Source of the DNA: UBA1424 sp041654095
Lineage (GTDB): Bacteria > Bacillota_I > Bacilli_A > RFN20 > CAG-826
DNA length: 31,993 nt
Assembly (NCBI GenBank): GCA_041654095.1
Contig: JBAZED010000011.1
Span: 1-31,993, forward strand
Direction of reading: 5' to 3'
Part shown: positions 31,598 to 31,993 of the stretch, one piece after another
How the letters are laid out: every line of letters starts with the position of its first letter
Position numbering within the stretch: position 1 is the first letter of the stretch
Notes under the pieces: generated by a model
Databases searched by the model: none
What the model saw: only the letters and a program-made list of their open reading frames with translations
What the model was told of the DNA's origin: nothing
Made by a program: the position numbers and the translations under genes

Positions 31598-31673
31598 TGG
31601 GGTGTAGCCAAGTGGTAAGGCAACAGACTTTGACTCTGTCATCTCGCTAGTTCGATCCTAGCCACCCCAGCCA
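31598..31673 (+). tRNA. tRNA-Gln(TTG)
   Basis: 76 nt; acceptor TGGGGTG/CACCCCA, discriminator G, encoded CCA; anticodon stem ACAGA/TCTGT with loop CTTTGAC gives TTG. Confidence 0.97.
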
Positions 31674-31682
31674 TCGTAATAT

Positions 31683-31758
31683 CTCCCGTTAGCTCAGTTG
31701 GTAGAGCACTTGACTTTTAATCAAGGGGTCGGACGTTCGAACCGTCTACGGGAGACCA
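31683..31758 (+). tRNA. tRNA-Lys(TTT)
   Basis: 76 nt; acceptor CTCCCGT/ACGGGAG, discriminator A, encoded CCA; loop CTTTTAA gives TTT. Confidence 0.97.
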
Positions 31759-31772
31759 TCCATCAATCATCA

Positions 31773-31860
31773 GCCCAGGTGGCGAAATAGGTAGACGCAC
31801 AGGACTTAAAATCCTGCGGGAGATGATCCCGTACCGGTTCAAGTCCGGTCCCGGGCACCA
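31773..31860 (+). tRNA. tRNA-Leu(TAA)
   Basis: 88 nt class II; loop CTTAAAA gives TAA; discriminator A and encoded CCA. The acceptor arms GCCCAGG and CCCGGGC leave an A-C mismatch at 5:68. Confidence 0.95.
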
Positions 31861-31873
31861 CTTGATTGAAATT

Positions 31874-31921
31874 ACCCCCGTTTATTGGACCGAAATCCGG
31901 TTACAATAAAAGGGGGTTTTT
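31874..31921 (+). terminator. Long hairpin terminator after the tRNA operon
   Basis: A 17-bp composite stem: ACCCCC/GGGGGT, TTTATTG/CAATAAA and ACCG/CGGT around the loop AAATC, followed by TTTTC. It starts 14 nt after the last CCA and also lies directly before the transposase-like start. Confidence 0.75.
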
Positions 31922-31924
31922 CTT

Positions 31925-31993
31925 ATGAAACTAACCATGGACAAGAAGCTTCGGATGGTCAAAGAGTACCTAAATGATCAGACGGCCATGACG
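31925..31993 (+). CDS. Transposase/HTH protein N-terminus (partial)
   Basis: Only 23 codons are visible: MKLTMDKKLRMVKEYLNDQT and three more. GGGGG lies 8 nt before the ATG. The basic KKLRMVKEYLND pattern resembles the first helix of IS3-family OrfA (HTH_28-type) transposase subunits. Its position just after a tRNA operon and a strong hairpin fits an insertion sequence. The fragment is too short to exclude another HTH protein. Confidence 0.5.
   Translation, partial: MKLTMDKKLRMVKEYLNDQTAMT

Larger units (their letters stand above)
31874..31993 (+). mobile_element. Probable left end of an IS3/IS150-type insertion sequence (partial)
   Basis: The block after tRNA-Leu combines a CCCC-rich end with TTGGACC and a hairpin reaching into AAAAGGGGG, followed 8 nt later by an HTH-type start. 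This resembles the left ends of IS150-group elements, where such a hairpin blocks outside transcription. The right end lies outside the window, so the boundary and family are unproven. Confidence 0.4.

Overview
The window is a dense stretch of bacterial chromosome. Four things point to a low-complexity Bacillota / Mycoplasmatota (Tenericutes-like) lineage: the ylbF-rsmD gene order, Spx, RNase J and long-form HPF; a eukaryote/archaeal-type ProRS; PduL as the phosphotransacylase; and nine tRNA genes that all encode CCA. TGA is used as a stop (for example the peptide deformylase gene and the HAD gene ending at 13467), so the code is standard. An uncultured Acholeplasma/Izemoplasma-like or related Bacilli genome is my best guess; this is inference from gene content, not a database match.

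Layout. (1) 1-1240: a conspicuously AT-rich block (hand counts on three 60-nt lines between 601 and 960 give 25-38% G+C, against about 50% or more in sampled core genes). It carries an HTH regulator cut by the window edge and an AbiEi-antitoxin-like protein, and lies directly beyond the 3' end of tRNA-Ser(GCT); it looks like an accessory island. (2) 1302-4661: tRNA-Ser(GCT), proS, and a membrane-anchored degenerate GGDEF-EAL protein. (3) 4781-8413: tRNA-Ser(CGA), a YitT-type membrane protein, a membrane thioredoxin-like protein, ylbF-rsmD, and divergent def. (4) 8410-13484: rnjA-maf, the convergent spx-like/EIIB-like pair, then trpS and a Cof-type HAD phosphatase behind a perfect consensus promoter. 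(5) 13481-17812: a CPA2 antiporter with a PII-like partner, then a phosphohexomutase and an RluC/D pseudouridine synthase. (6) 17829-22377: tRNA-Ser(GGA), two unrecognised proteins with a HAD phosphatase, hpf, and metK under a divergent SAM-I-clan riboswitch. (7) 22385-25754: pduL, mgtE, tRNA-Leu(GAG), and a membrane-anchored SASA-type esterase. (8) 25770-31315: gpmI with a LemA-like protein, then HAD-ispD-S1 protein-pgi. (9) 31351-31993: a five-tRNA operon (Val, Tyr, Gln, Lys, Leu), a long hairpin, and the start of a probable IS3/IS150-type transposase.

Most genes are housekeeping: translation (ProRS, TrpRS, Def, RsmD, HPF, RluC/D, tRNAs), glycolysis and sugar phosphates (Pgi, GpmI, phosphohexomutase), acetate metabolism (PduL), isoprenoids (IspD), SAM synthesis, and RNA decay (RNase J). 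The unusual material is a set of apparent regulatory pseudo-enzymes (GGDEF-EAL without catalytic residues; a membrane-tethered PTS EIIB domain without its cysteine), an Spx with a cysteine-rich tail, a stripped-down SAM riboswitch, several promoters placed so close to start codons that transcripts would be leaderless, and two promoters sharing an inverted repeat over the -10. No stretch longer than 300 bases lacks a gene. I see no CRISPR array and no complete defence system.
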